Origin: Tubulanus polymorphus
Lineage: Eukaryota > Nemertea > Palaeonemertea > Tubulaniformes > Tubulanidae
Direction of reading: 5' to 3'
Length of the DNA: 64,000 nt
Assembly: GCF_964204645.1 (NCBI RefSeq)
Contig: NC_134033.1
Coordinates: 11,677,155 to 11,741,154, forward strand
Shown: one piece after another, positions 1 to 10,923 of the stretch
Position numbering within the stretch: the first letter of the stretch is position 1
Layout of the letters: each line of letters starts with the position of its first letter
Made by a program: the position numbers and the translations under genes
The notes under the pieces: model-generated
Database searches by the model: none
What the model was told of the DNA's origin: nothing
What the model saw: only the letters and a program-made list of their open reading frames with translations

Positions 1-202
1 GTCAGCCCATTTCTGTGACGTTTGTTGCAAACGATCGTCCCATTCCTTTAGAAAGCGGAAAGAATCAGGTGACATTTAATGATAATGTTTAATTGATTTA
101 ATGGTAATGTTTTATTAATGTATGGAAGATATTGCAGATATTTTAGACAAAACAAGGCATCATTTTGATCGATCCCGTATTATACAATACGGCAACAGTT
201 GA

Positions 203-602
203 GGCGAATTTATCTTGTCACTGAGATTTGATTTTCCTAATTATAATTTGCTAGTTACGTATAATCTAATCAAATAAGATTTGCACAACAGGATGAATTT
301 GACGCCTTGTTCCAAACGGTTGACAAGAAATACTGTCCCACTTTCTAAATATTTCCTATTGAATGAGTTTCAGGTTTCTCTTTCAGTTTTGACATTTAAT
401 ATCAGTATTTCGAAAAAAATTTGTGAATCTACCATCTTCAAATCGTATCAAATCACCTCCGGGGGTGATTTGATGATTTGACAAATCGATTTGAATTTGA
501 TGCCGTGTTAAATTCAAAAATTAGACCAAATCAAATTTGATTACGACAAGATAAAAACGATTTTACTTAAAATCAAATTTAATTTGACGTGATAAATTCG
601 CC
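203..602. mobile_element. Small inverted-repeat (MITE-like) element
   Basis: The outer ends are inverted copies of GGCGAATTTATC (left 203-214, right as its reverse complement ending at 602). Weaker inverted similarity continues inward for about 30 bp, including an ATTTGATTTT motif on both arms. The 400-bp interior is AT-rich and has no supported gene. An 11-bp perfect stem (447-457 with 464-474) sits inside it. Family and target duplication are not determinable by eye. It might also be simple foldback AT-rich DNA. Confidence 0.45.
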
Positions 603-718
603 TTTAATCAACAGTTTTGTCAGCAAAAACGGAGCCAGTAGGAAACTGCAACTACTATCATTCTTTCCACGTAACATTATGCCTAAAATTTTTTTAAAGA
701 TCAATCAATGAAATATAC

Positions 719-895
719 CATAGCGACCATATCGGAGGCAGCAGGCTGACCATTTAATTCACCATTTGCCAACATAGCTCGCCCCTCGTTGTGCAGGTCC
801 AACAGTTTTTGCTTTTCAGCTTTGGTGAAACCTCTGTTCAGTATCTGAGCGTTTAACATCCCACACAAGGAAAATATGACCAGTGAAGACCACAT
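719..895 (-). CDS. First coding exon of a CAP/SCP-domain secreted protein
   Basis: Reads Met at 895 through a hydrophobic signal peptide (MWSSLVIFSLCGMLNA) into a segment typical of the start of a CAP (SCP/TAPS, venom-allergen-like) domain: LLDLHNEGRAMLANGELNGQ, then a Pro-Ala-Ala stretch. The exon is 59 codons in phase 0 and stops at a GTATAT donor after the codon for Met. The rest of the gene must lie left of base 719. No convincing second exon is visible in 1-700, so the gene either continues outside the window across a long intron or is a fragment. CAP proteins are secreted, disulfide-stabilised sandwich folds with varied roles. No activity can be inferred from the first exon. Confidence 0.7.
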
Positions 896-1443
896 GACTG
901 CTACACGATCTCATTCAGTCGCGGAGGAATCAAACCGGATATCTACTATATATCAATATCACATGCTTATCAAACAGATTTCGAATGTAATTGAGTCATG
1001 TCGTCGGTTTGTGACCCCGGAAACAACGAACCCGCGAGATAACTGTTACAGACTCGGTTGTCATTAGTCGCCGGTGATAGGAATCATATCGTGATTTCTC
1101 ATTGTGTTTTACCATCAAATATCTTATTCGAAAATGCGTGGAAAGCCCGTTCATTCTCTCATCGGGTTCGAATCCTACAACCGAGTTATACCCATTGTGA
1201 ATGGTGTACCCGCAAAACCAGCTATCTCGTTAGATGTGTGACGAGTAGTAGGTTGCTCGTTTTCAAAATTAGTTCATTTTCAATGAACTTTGAGCTGGAT
1301 TTTTAGACTCCTGAATCCATATACTATCACAGGACTCACCAAATATGAAATACTTTCATTTTTCTAATCAGATATCGATATATTTTTCGTAGATAATTGA
1401 TTCATTTAAGAGAAAAGTTCATTCATATTTAATTGAAATGTAG

Positions 1444-1630
1444 AAGGAAATCGAACACGGACGACCAACTATCTACTAGCGAATCTGGCGGATCCTCGCC
1501 TGCCATGAGTGGAATCCTCGATTGCCACAGTAGCACTGCGGGTACCCCATTCGACCCAAAACGTCCGCTGGCTTTCGCCGATTACATTTTCAAGCCCACC
1601 TATCATAGCGAAACCACTTCGTACGTCTGA
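1444..1630 (+). CDS. Possible terminal exon of a plus-strand gene, C-terminal PDZ-ligand-like tail
   Basis: An AG acceptor at 1442-1443 is followed by an open frame RKSNTDDQLSTSESGGSS..., which contains FDPKRPLAFADYIFKPTYHS and ends in TTSYV then TGA at 1628-1630. The last residues fit a class I PDZ-binding motif (Ser-x-Val). A stem-loop follows the stop immediately, and an AATAAA signal lies about 300 bases downstream, consistent with a 3' UTR. I see no upstream exon in the window and do not recognise the protein. The low-complexity hydrophilic composition is typical of a cytoplasmic tail. It could also be a chance ORF. Confidence 0.4.
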
Positions 1631-1631
1631 C

Positions 1632-1673
1632 GACTATTAACCATCATCAGACGCCTGATGATGGCTAATAGTC
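1632..1673 (+). promoter_or_regulatory. Stem-loop just after the stop codon (3' UTR)
   Basis: Arms 1632-1650 and 1655-1673 are reverse complements over 19 bases with one mismatch, separated by the 4-base loop ACGC. The hairpin starts two bases after the TGA of the preceding exon. It could act in mRNA stability or translation if that exon is real, or be a footprint of a small transposon. Confidence 0.5.
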
Positions 1674-1934
1674 TTTAGCCGAAAGGTTGCGCAAATATAT
1701 ATTCTCATCTATTCAAGTTTCTCGTTTTGGCTGAATTTATTGTGGGATTCCTCTCGTTATCATCTTACACGGATATTGTGTATATTCTCGTCTCAGTGCA
1801 AATAATAATATCTACAGCTTTATGATATGTGCTTCACTCGCATGTTGATAGACATTCACTGCTACCTTTATTTGCTGGTACATTCTATTTCATTATCATA
1901 TCTTGTACATGTCTTTCCTTATAGTTAAATGAAA

Positions 1935-1940
1935 AATAAA
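1935..1940 (+). terminator. Polyadenylation signal AATAAA
   Basis: Canonical AATAAA about 305 bases after the candidate plus-strand stop codon, followed by AT-rich sequence. It fits as the end of that transcript. Confidence 0.35.
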
Positions 1941-2820
1941 TCATTATCATTATAATCGAAGGTTAGAGTCTGTAATAATCAATAGCTGTAACAATAAAGA
2001 GTTAGATTACAGATAGAAGTATCCTCAGTTTTATGTATCTACTTTATTCCAATCGCATGACGAAAGACCCCCGGGAATAAATCGAAGTCTTAAAACTTCT
2101 AAAATACCACAATACTTGTTTCCAACTTCTTCTGATAGACATTGGTAACAGGTTTTAACTTGTCCTGGTTGGTCTTGTATATGTGGAAATGTTGGGAAAT
2201 TCTATAAACCAACTTTCATTGGTAAGCGTAGTGAAAACTCGTTGTTTCTCGTTGACTGATTCGCTCAATGAAGAACAATAGACGAATGAACCAATGACTT
2301 ATTTAGACGATGATGCTGTACTCATTATCACACATCATGTTTTACTTGGGTCGAGTCTTAACTTGATCGTCTTCGATGTATTATTTTGTCATTTCTTTTA
2401 TTTTATCCTTATCCTCATTTGTGGATATTTTATCCTTATCCATCTTCTGTGTACTTGATTTCACACTCAAATATTTTTTTTAATGTAAAATCTTAAATTA
2501 TATTGTATTATATTATATTGTATTGTAGTGTATTTTATTGTATTGTAATGACTGAACTTTCGCGCAGGTTTCACATCAAACATCGGCGAGATAGTTCACC
2601 GTTTCATCGAAATTGTGGCCGAGTTTTCCATTTATACTGCTCAATTGCACATGTGGCCTCTCAGGGCAGGTCTGCGGATTCTTAAGATTGACCTTCTCGA
2701 AACCTGTCTCGAATAGAGGTCTTGCACGTGACATCACCTTCTGTTTACGACTACGGACTCCATATCGATTGGCATTTGTACTAATGAATGAACAACGATT
2801 ATATATTTTCAAGAGAAAAA
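1941..2820. other. Intergenic stretch without a supported gene
   Basis: AT-rich noncoding DNA with a TATTGTA-type simple repeat at about 2490-2550. A minus-strand open frame at 2576-2780 contains QKVMSRARPLFETGF and TCPERPHVQLSSING. It has coding-like composition, but I could not tie it to a family or splice structure, so it is not called a gene. Confidence 0.4.
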
Positions 2821-2826
2821 TTTATT
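2821..2826 (-). terminator. Polyadenylation signal of gene 1
   Basis: AATAAA on the minus strand, 137 bases downstream of the gene 1 stop at 2963. Confidence 0.4.
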
Positions 2827-2962
2827 TGCGTTTGAAACTTGATGCATCGAATACATACATCGAATACGATTGGTCAGATTTAAACTGCGAAGAAATGTAT
2901 TGCGAATAGGTTTTTACGAATCTGGCGTTGAAGATACGTCAGGTACAACAACTCAAAAATTC

Positions 2963-5511
2963 TTACGCTAAATCGACGTTAAAGGCGTATCGTCGATACT
3001 TGTTTCGTTTTATCAGTCTTGTCGTAAATTCTGTACCAGCCGCAAGATCGTATTGTGTGGCGTATTTACTGTATCTGATATATTCAACCGCCGTGTATCC
3101 TGGTGGTTTCACGTCGAGTGATATATCATAAGTTAAAACACTAGAATTTTCGACCGTTGTGAATATACCCAGGAAATCTCCGCTCTTGACGGCAATGCGC
3201 TGATCAACCGGTACATCAACCTGTTACAATGAGTAAATTCATTTGCAACATAACAAGCTAGAACATATTCTAAGAATATTAACGAAATACATCACCAACT
3301 GACATTAAATTTACAAGCGAAGTCAAACTAATCTAGCTCTTTATCTCTGTTAAGAAACTTACCGAAACGATTCCTGCTTGCGTACCGCTAAGAGTTTGGA
3401 ACCCGATAAGTTTGAAAGTGTGGTTACCGGTCTGTCTGAAGACTGCGCCGTTCACATCATTGCCGTTGCCTCGCGAATAGTAGTTCCAACGAATTATAGA
3501 CGCATTGCACGGCATTTTGTAATCGAGAAGAACTACTAATGAGTTCTTGTGTTTGCTAGTGATGCTCGACATGTTGGTTCCTCCAACCTTTGTATCACAG
3601 GCGGGTGGAGTTACCGGAAGTGGGGTGCTAGTCGGTGCAGGTGGTTGCGCTACCTCTACGCGAAACAAAAAGAAAAAACACAAAGGAAAAATATAATTGT
3701 TGTCAAACATGTTTTAACTTCCATAAATGAAGGTAATATTGAATCTAGGGTGATCGTTTGGAATCAGGAAAGTCGATGTTGATAACTTACCGAAATTGCA
3801 GAGTGGTCCCGAGAATGAACCGGTGCAGGCGCAGTCGGCTTCTCCTAACTCGTTCTTGGAGCAAGTTCCTCCATTCTGACATGGATTCGGATCACACGGG
3901 TCACCGACTGAAATGAGAAATGCAGAACGCCATTATAACTCAGAGACTCGCAATATGCGATTTACGATAAACAATATGCGATTGATGATAAACAATATGC
4001 GATACTTGAGACCCGATATCACTTACCTATTTCACAAAGATCCCCTGAGAAATTAGGAGGGCAGTCACACACAGGTTTACCGTCAACAGAGTAACATTCA
4101 CCACCGTTTGAACAGTTCGTATTGGCGCAAATATCTACAACAAAATATGATTAATGTTAAAAACTGGAGAAATGAACTTGAGATTACAATTGAGGAGATT
4201 TAAATAACGGTTCAACCTACCGCAATCAGCCACAGGGATGCATTTCGACGCGGTGTAAATAAAACCGGCATCGCATTCACATCCGGCAACGGTCGGTAAA
4301 TCACAATTTGCCGCATCGACGGTTCGTTGTTCACATGTTGGTTGACAACCGGACATTTTTCTGTTGAAGGCACTGTTTGCGGGACAATTCGGCACTAAAA
4401 AGAATGATAATAATAATGCCAGAATCAAAAATCAAAAGTGCCACCATTACAGTAATACCGATATCGGATAACCCGATATCGGGGTTCGCACTCAAGACCT
4501 GGTTTTGCCGGAGTTCAACGCTTTAACCACTCGCCCACGTTGCAACCACAGCCACTTACAATGAATTTAGCACTATGAGTGTCCTACAGCGGCGGATCCC
4601 GCACTGCCCCATGAAAATCGTGAGCCCCTGCTACTTATTTCTTAATAGTAATGGCCACACGCATTGTATCTGCAGATGGACACTCATCAACGAAATTGTA
4701 TTTTAAACCCATTTTTGGAATCATATCATAAACCGAAAATTTCTCTTACGGCACAAATCCACCGTTCTCCACGTGGTCACTGTATGTCCAGCCTCTTCGC
4801 ACGCGGTCTCCGCCTCAGAAAGCGACGAACAAATGGTTTCCATATCACCTCTCATCGCCGCTCCGTCAAATACACAGTTGTCGAAAGTCGTGGTAATAGT
4901 GGTATCATTAGCACCGATACATTCACCGAATGGACCGTCAGCTTTATTCAACAGACCGCAGAAATTATCAGCACCGTATTTCGTCTTATCAGCTTCCGTT
5001 AGTACGAATGGCTCACTTGAAACAGACGAAAATATCAACTTCAGATCGGAATTAAAAATGAAAAATAATTTACTTATTGGTTGCATCATCGATATGTTTC
5101 CCTTTGCGTTTCTCATCAATTCATTAACGTTTGTTAATCCCACCGTAATACGTAACTTAAACTCAAACAATAGCAATTAACTAAAACTCACGGCTGTGCT
5201 TCACGCTTACGTCTTCCGGCATAATATGGACAACTATAAAAACAAAAAGATTTCAATTTTGTGGAAACGAAAAACATTTTTACCGGACACACTGTGATAC
5301 GAAGAGTTCCACAACACTAATTAGATGCGTACGTATGTGATATCTATTACGCCACAAAATCAATTCAGTCCAAAACTGGCGAGAGGGACTGAAATTCATT
5401 TAAGTAAGCAAGAGTAAAGACAAAAGAGAGGTATATGTACGTATTGCAGATGGGCTAGGTGCATAGTCACAGAACAATGTGGCTACTAGCTGCTAGCTGA
5501 TAGCTTATGAC

Positions 5512-5584
<73 letters not shown>

Positions 5585-8500
5585 TTTTCAGTTACCTTCC
5601 CGGCACGACGCACTGGTTATCACTACCGAGTAAGCAACTTGACGTCAACGGATCATCGTCGCCGTACACCCCATTACAGTTGCCACAAGCTCCGGTCAAT
5701 CTACCGCCGTAATTATTCGGGCCAAGTATTCCGCCGTACTGTATATACATTCTGTAACCGTAAATGTACTGCACTACGACCCCACAGTTCAACAACTGTA
5801 CGAATAGCCTTCCGTAGCATCGCGTGATCTTTACTCCAGGTACGGTGACGCAGCCGCATTGACGAACTCCGTTTATCTGAAAACGAAAAAGCCTCTTTAT
5901 AGGTAGCCTCGGGAGTGAATGCACAGGAACTTTCAACTGAATGATTACCCGCAGTGTAAGCGTATATACGTCTGACAAATTGCTAATGCTAATAACGTCT
6001 TTCCAAAAGAAGGAAAATACAAATTGCTATTAAATGTCTTTCCAAAAGGCTTAGGCATACTTACATATTGTAAATTGTTCCTGGGTTAATAATGCTACTT
6101 ATAACAAAAAAAATCCGACAAAAAATAATATCCCTTCGATGAAATACACGTAACAGCCCCTCAATCTCCCCACAACCATGACGAAAAACATTCGAGAAAA
6201 AAAGAATTTTACTGTACCCAGAGATATTTGTAATTGAAGGCAATCTGATATCCATTATATTCAACTATTCCATATCTGACGTACGAAACGCGTCCGTATG
6301 GAACGTTTCTGGAAGATATACGATATTTGCAGGTTTCGTCGGCGTAACCGGCGTGCTCCGACAAAATATATTCACAATGATAGCCTTGGAAGTCGAATGG
6401 ACGCAGATCTAACGTTATGTAATGAGGATCGCCATAAACTGAACAGACACTATTGCACGGCCATACGACGGGTACTGAAAAAGGTTAACGATATCTCTTT
6501 ACTCATTTCCTCTGATAATAGAATTCGACTACTTTAACGAAATGAACCTTTATTCATAATTTGAGACGACTGACCTTCACAGTGGGGGCCTTGGAATCCG
6601 GTTGGGCACTGGCACACTGGTTGATTGTTAACCGCTTGACAGGTTGCATTATTTTTGCACGGGTTTGGACTGCACGGGTTTCCTGTAAGCATTGCATTTT
6701 TATAGAATAAGATGCACTGAAGGCTACTGTGGCATGTGTAGCAATCGATATCTCATGTTCAAGTATAGAACAAAATATATGAATATTCGTTTGGGGTAAA
6801 ACGAAATGAAAAGCTTAATTTCGCTTACCGCAAATCGATGAGCAAGTATACGTCGTTCTATCATCAGACGCGGTACAGGTTTCTCCAGACGCACACGGAT
6901 TCGCAAGACAAGGATCCGGAGGTGGCGTCCAAGCGGTGCAAGTACGTGATGAACCATCAGCAGATGCGGTACAGGTTTCTCCAGACGCACACGGATTCGC
7001 AAGACAAGGATCCGGAGGCTGCGTCCAAGCAGTGCAAGTATATGTTGAACCATCAGCAGATGCGGTACAATCGTGTCGATCTGGACACGGTTTCACAGCG
7101 CAAGGATCTGGTGGTTGCGTCACCGCTGTCGATAAAGATTCAAAACTCTTTCAAGAAGAGTTAATGCATTCACGGGAATGACAGTACTATTCACAAAATA
7201 TACACTATGAACCGAGGAAACCAAGCTAGAAAAGTGACATTTTCTAGTTGTCGTCAATCGTAGCCTAGGCCTTTGCACCGTATTCTTATACGCGTCCATC
7301 AAATTATCCATAATGAATCGTTGGGTTTGCGATATTGAATGTAAACAAACACCTACCTTGAGTGCATGTCGTCCCGGTCCATTCACTGGTACACGTGCAT
7401 TCAGGAACTCTCTGGCTATTATTCCACGCGCACGTACCCCCATTTTGACAATAGTTTGAACAATTTCCTGCAAAAATCATTTTCAAATAGCCATCAAAAA
7501 TTATATACTATGCTTGGGTGATTGAAAAGTGATAATTAAACTATTCAAATAGCATCACGGAGGTAGGAAACAAGCGCCGAATTTGTGAAAACTTCGAAAC
7601 GCTCTCTACGACATGGTGCGCCACCTCGCGCCCTTTACACAAACTCCTCACGCTCGGTCCAGAGGAATTTCATCGCTGGCAAGTTTCAAGGTACCTTCAG
7701 ACACCTCTGTCGTATCTATTTGTCAAATATATGTTTAGAAGCGTATCTACCCACATTATCTATCTCCATGAAATATGTTAAGTTATGAAAAGAGCATCGA
7801 TACCCTTGTGTGATTTTGTTTTAGCTGTACATACTGTACTCGCAGAGCGATCCTGTATATCCATAGAAACATTCACAAGCAATTATCTGGCCTTGTATGA
7901 ATTCACATCCATTTTGACAACTTCCTTTGAACGCGCAAATTGGTGGTGACTCTACAAATATATATTTATATATCAGTGGATAATTGATTATTACCAATTT
8001 TGGTTTATCCTCCATCCGACAATTTTTGTTGCGTCATTTTTCTGGCAAATTTATCTCTCAATCTAGTTGTGCATAAATTGCTACTTACCACTTCTTACAC
8101 CTGACACCACAAAACATAAGACAATGAAAGTGTAACCTGAGATGATAAAGAATATAGATATCGTTGAATCTTTAGATGTCTTCGTCATTTCTAGGTGAGC
8201 ATTGCCATGATGGGATTCGAACCTGATTGCACCGGAACTGGATGCGCCGCAATAACGCTGAGGATAGGCAGACCCAATCAAAATTTGTTCATTGGCCATC
8301 AATGAAACGTAAATCTTTATTGTATCTATCGATCATAACACGCTGATACTATATATCTGAATATGACCTAAACCCTCTAAAACAATATGTTTTATCATCA
8401 CAATTATCATTATCTTAATCAGTATGATAATTATCATTTATTACGCATCATTTTGGTCAAACGGACTTTTGCATTCAGAAATAATACATTGTTTCGTATT

Positions 8501-8816
8501 AATCAGCGCTTGTTTACTCGGCATGCGCTCGCGTCATTCCAGAGAACCTACTCGACGGACGCTCGGGGACATGGATATGACGTCAATGCCTATTCATTTG
8601 CATAACGGAACACAGTAAGCAGCCCCACATTCTAGCCCGCGGAGGCAGTTTTTCATCATCTATTTCTGAATGCAAAGTCTTTACTGAACAAACTAATACA
8701 TGACGTAGGTTAAGCATCTGATTATCAGCGAGAGAAACTGCGTAACCCTTGGACAATAAAGGTCGCCTCTGTCACACAGCGGACAGTAGAGAAAATACAT
8801 TTGACTTACCTAACAT
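2963..8816 (-). CDS. Gene 1: secreted EGF-VWD-C8-TIL-EGF protein with novel C-terminal domain
   Basis: Fifteen exons, 5' to 3': 8816-8810, 8136-8089, 7951-7835, 7467-7357, 7125-6829, 6682-6575, 6474-6218, 5876-5596, 5233-5192, 5015-4750, 4394-4221, 4134-4027, 3907-3791, 3655-3363, 3220-2963. Joined length is 2484 nt (827 aa). Domains: signal peptide (MLGYTFIVLCFVVSGVRS, interrupted by intron 1); EGF; EGF; three tandem small Cys modules in one exon (PPDPC..PC..C..C); EGF; VWD (CSVYGDPHY early, GACGNCNG late); AGRRKREAQ furin-type site; C8; TIL (CPANSAFNRKMSGCQPTC); two EGFs; short Thr/Pro linker; C-terminal domain ending YRRYAFNVDLA. This is the most diverged paralogue, with a single EGF pair and a unique tripled Cys module. 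It is probably an extracellular mucin-like or adhesive protein. Exon ends come from GT/AG sites and phase agreement. Confidence 0.85.
4485..4575 (-). repeat. tRNA-like (SINE-type) sequence in a gene 1 intron
   Basis: Minus strand reads GGGCGAGTGGTTAAAGCG, resembling a pol III A box of Leu/Ser-type tRNAs, then about 25 bases later a B-box-like segment ending GTGCGAACCCC. It sits in the intron between C8 and TIL of gene 1 and is absent from the equivalent introns of genes 2-6, as expected of a tRNA-derived SINE insertion. A functional tRNA is unlikely because no clean cloverleaf is apparent. Confidence 0.45.
5512..5584. repeat. (GAT)n microsatellite in gene 1 intron
   Basis: About 24 uninterrupted GAT/ATG trinucleotide units, located just 12 bases from the splice donor of the second VWD exon of gene 1. 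It creates a spurious poly-Met reading frame on the plus strand. Confidence 0.95.
8200..8275 (-). repeat. tRNA-like relic with B box in intron 1
   Basis: Minus strand contains the B-box match GGTTCGAATCC followed by CATCATGGCAATGC. Related but decayed copies sit in intron 1 of the paralogues (about 17449-17527, 28272-28347, 37159-37205 and the equivalents in genes 5 and 6), so the insertion predates the duplications. Gene 1 keeps the best B box. Confidence 0.45.
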
Positions 8817-8877
8817 CGCGGTGCCAAAGTCTCGTTTGCGTTCTCTTTGCTATTAAGCTAAGTGAAATTTTCCGTTA

Positions 8878-8885
8878 TATTTAAA
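8878..8885 (-). promoter_or_regulatory. TATA-like element of gene 1
   Basis: TTTAAATA on the minus strand, 62 bases upstream of the ATG. The same element in the context CCTTTAAATATG recurs at a similar place upstream of all six genes, which supports a core promoter role. Confidence 0.55.
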
Positions 8886-10917
8886 GGTATATCATCAACC
8901 GGAAAAATTGGTAACCGAAGTATTAAGAGTGTTCTTCAAATCTAATAAAAGTCTACATGTAGTGCTCCCAATTCCGCTATTTGCAGTAGAATCAATAATC
9001 ACAAGCACTTGCAGCGAAATCGTAAATCTATCAATCTAATTTCACCAGAAAACAAATCGAGTGTCACTCCAATTGGATATATCAATCATAGAATAGAATT
9101 TTCCTATTCCACGATTTCCATTCAGTTCTTAATCATCAAAAATTATTCGCGTTATGCTCCAATCATTACAGTTAAACCTCGTTATAGCGAACTCGCATTA
9201 AATGATTCATGTAATGACTCATGATCGGATTTAACAAGTAAAAATTATCAATTTCAAATAAAAAAGTGTAAACGGTATAACATACGGTATAACAATAAAC
9301 AAACAGTCGCAGTAGATTGATAGTCTTAGTGCCCTTAAGTCCATTGTAACGACGTGTTGAATCAAACAGGCGTCTTGGTGTGTTTTGAAGCTCCATTAGC
9401 TAGGGCAGGTAAAGAATAGGTTTACCGTAAGCAAGAACTTACGGACTTGAAAGTTAATTGACAACTTGAAGAAAAATAACACGTATTGTCTTATATTCAT
9501 TGGCAATGAATAATGTGAATTTAATATCAAGGATCAATAAAATTATTTTTAATTTGAACCGGCAACCAGTCTGTACCCAATATTAATGACGTATGGCACA
9601 TCCACTCAAATATCATTATTTTTAGATACGGAAATTTATTGAATAGAAAATATGAGTCAAAGAAAGTATTGAATTACGAAATGAACGCCAAAATTCACAA
9701 TTTTAAAACGCTAATATTGATGACGTAGTGCACATCGACTCACTCACACAGTACCCCTTAAATAACGCATTATAATAGTATATAAAAGTTATCAATGTAT
9801 AAAAACATTTCTGTAACGGTTTTTACGGCATGAAAGATATGGCAATGAGTAGGAAAGGTGACGCATCCATACGACAGCATTGTGATAGAGATTGGTCCAA
9901 AGATAGCCATAACTTGGAGTGTTTGTTCCTTAACTTAAGTTTGTACTTTCACGCTGATTATAGTCCAGTAAAGCACTCTTATCCGAGTCAACTATAAATT
10001 AATTAAATCATCAGAATTTTCTGAAAGGGAATTAAAAGGAGACTACAACGTTTCGGCAGTTGACGAACACTTATCTTCATCAGCCATCATCTGATTCTGA
10101 TTTCTATTTGATATACTTAATCCTGCATAAACGCATTTCCAACGCAATGAAAATATTAATGATTTACTTGCTAGCTCTCGTGCAAGCTATCATGGGCAAG
10201 GGTCTTTAGATTTCTAAACGTACGTCATGCATATATCTGATATCGTGAAGCAAATTAACTATAAGTATCGCCCTCTTGCCAGAGTGAATCGCAATATCGA
10301 ATGATTGGTGATTGAGAAGCCTAGGTTAATAAAACAGCAGGTGTTTAACGGGAGAAACTAATGAAAACTGTTTCATCCGAAGTATACTTGTCTATAAAGC
10401 GTTTCTGAACTTGGATATTGTTTGTGATATCACGAGGCATCGATGAAAGCGAATGCGTGGATGTGTCGTATGAGAAAAACCTGGTAAATTATCTCCGACC
10501 GACCTCCCCTATAGGTATCTATGCCTTCATTCATTCATTTTACTACTATAACTGGTACTTCCAACAAATGCTGTAGATACGATTGCGTACGGCTTTGCGA
10601 CGTTGTTGCTTAGTTGTTCGCCATATTGTCCTTTATCCATTCTACGAATTGCCATGATTTATAATATTGCAGAATATTTGGACTGAGAACGCCATTGAAT
10701 AAGATGATTTTCTGCAAGCTTTGAAGTTTGACAATATTGATTAACAATATGGCCATCTGTAACGCATTACGCATTTTCCTAGTAATATCTCGTGCACGTT
10801 ACCAGTAATTTCCTATAGTTTCTAGATGTGTATCGTCAGTAGTTTGATATCAAGCGACGAATAGGACAATCGAAAACATGTGACAACCAACAATATCTTA
10901 TTTAGCAGAAACAGAAT
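8886..10917. other. Intergenic region between genes 1 and 2
   Basis: Mostly AT-rich DNA without a supported gene. It includes repeated ATATTGATGACGTA-like phrases near 9580-9740, a hammerhead/Penelope-like motif at 10041-10083, and a decayed protease 3' end at 10612-10650. The 170-bp block found upstream of genes 2, 4, 5 and 6 was not found here. Confidence 0.5.
10612..10650 (-). pseudogene. Relic of the 3' end of a chymotrypsin-fold protease
   Basis: Minus strand reads QFVEWIKDNMANN then a stop, closely matching [13 protein letters not shown] near the end of the intact protease exon at 18842-19075. The preceding catalytic segment is not recognisable. This places the same protease remnant in the gene 1-gene 2 spacer. 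Confidence 0.6.
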
Positions 10918-10923
10918 TTTATT
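10918..10923 (-). terminator. Polyadenylation signal of gene 2
   Basis: AATAAA on the minus strand about 312 bases after the gene 2 stop, in the context GCAGAAACAGAATTTTATT, which is conserved downstream of genes 2-6 (20536, 31292, 41781, 52455). Confidence 0.55.

Noticed and set aside
1150-1195. GGTTCGAATCC B box as a tRNA gene near 1168
   Set aside because: No A box or cloverleaf around it. Similar isolated B-box-like words occur elsewhere in the window, for example near 41459.
2576-2812. Minus-strand 78-codon frame with coding-like composition
   Set aside because: No recognisable domain and no clear splice partner. It might be the last exon of a neighbouring gene, but the evidence is too thin to call.
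4773-5015. Plus-strand frame VSISPLIAAPSNTQLSKVVV repeated at each C8 exon
   Set aside because: Exact antisense of the conserved C8 exon; its conservation follows from the minus-strand coding sequence.
5507-5583. Poly-methionine open frame
   Set aside because: It is a (GAT)n microsatellite inside a gene 1 intron.
5596-6474. CGLC-type redox motif for mucin-like multimerisation in VWD
   Set aside because: The VWD reads TGACGNCNG or TGLCGNCNG with a single Cys at that place, so the vicinal CGLC motif of multimerising D domains is absent.
8424-8618. Plus-strand open frames near 8387-8618
   Set aside because: They lie in intron 1 of gene 1, have no counterparts in the other paralogues and match no family I recognise.
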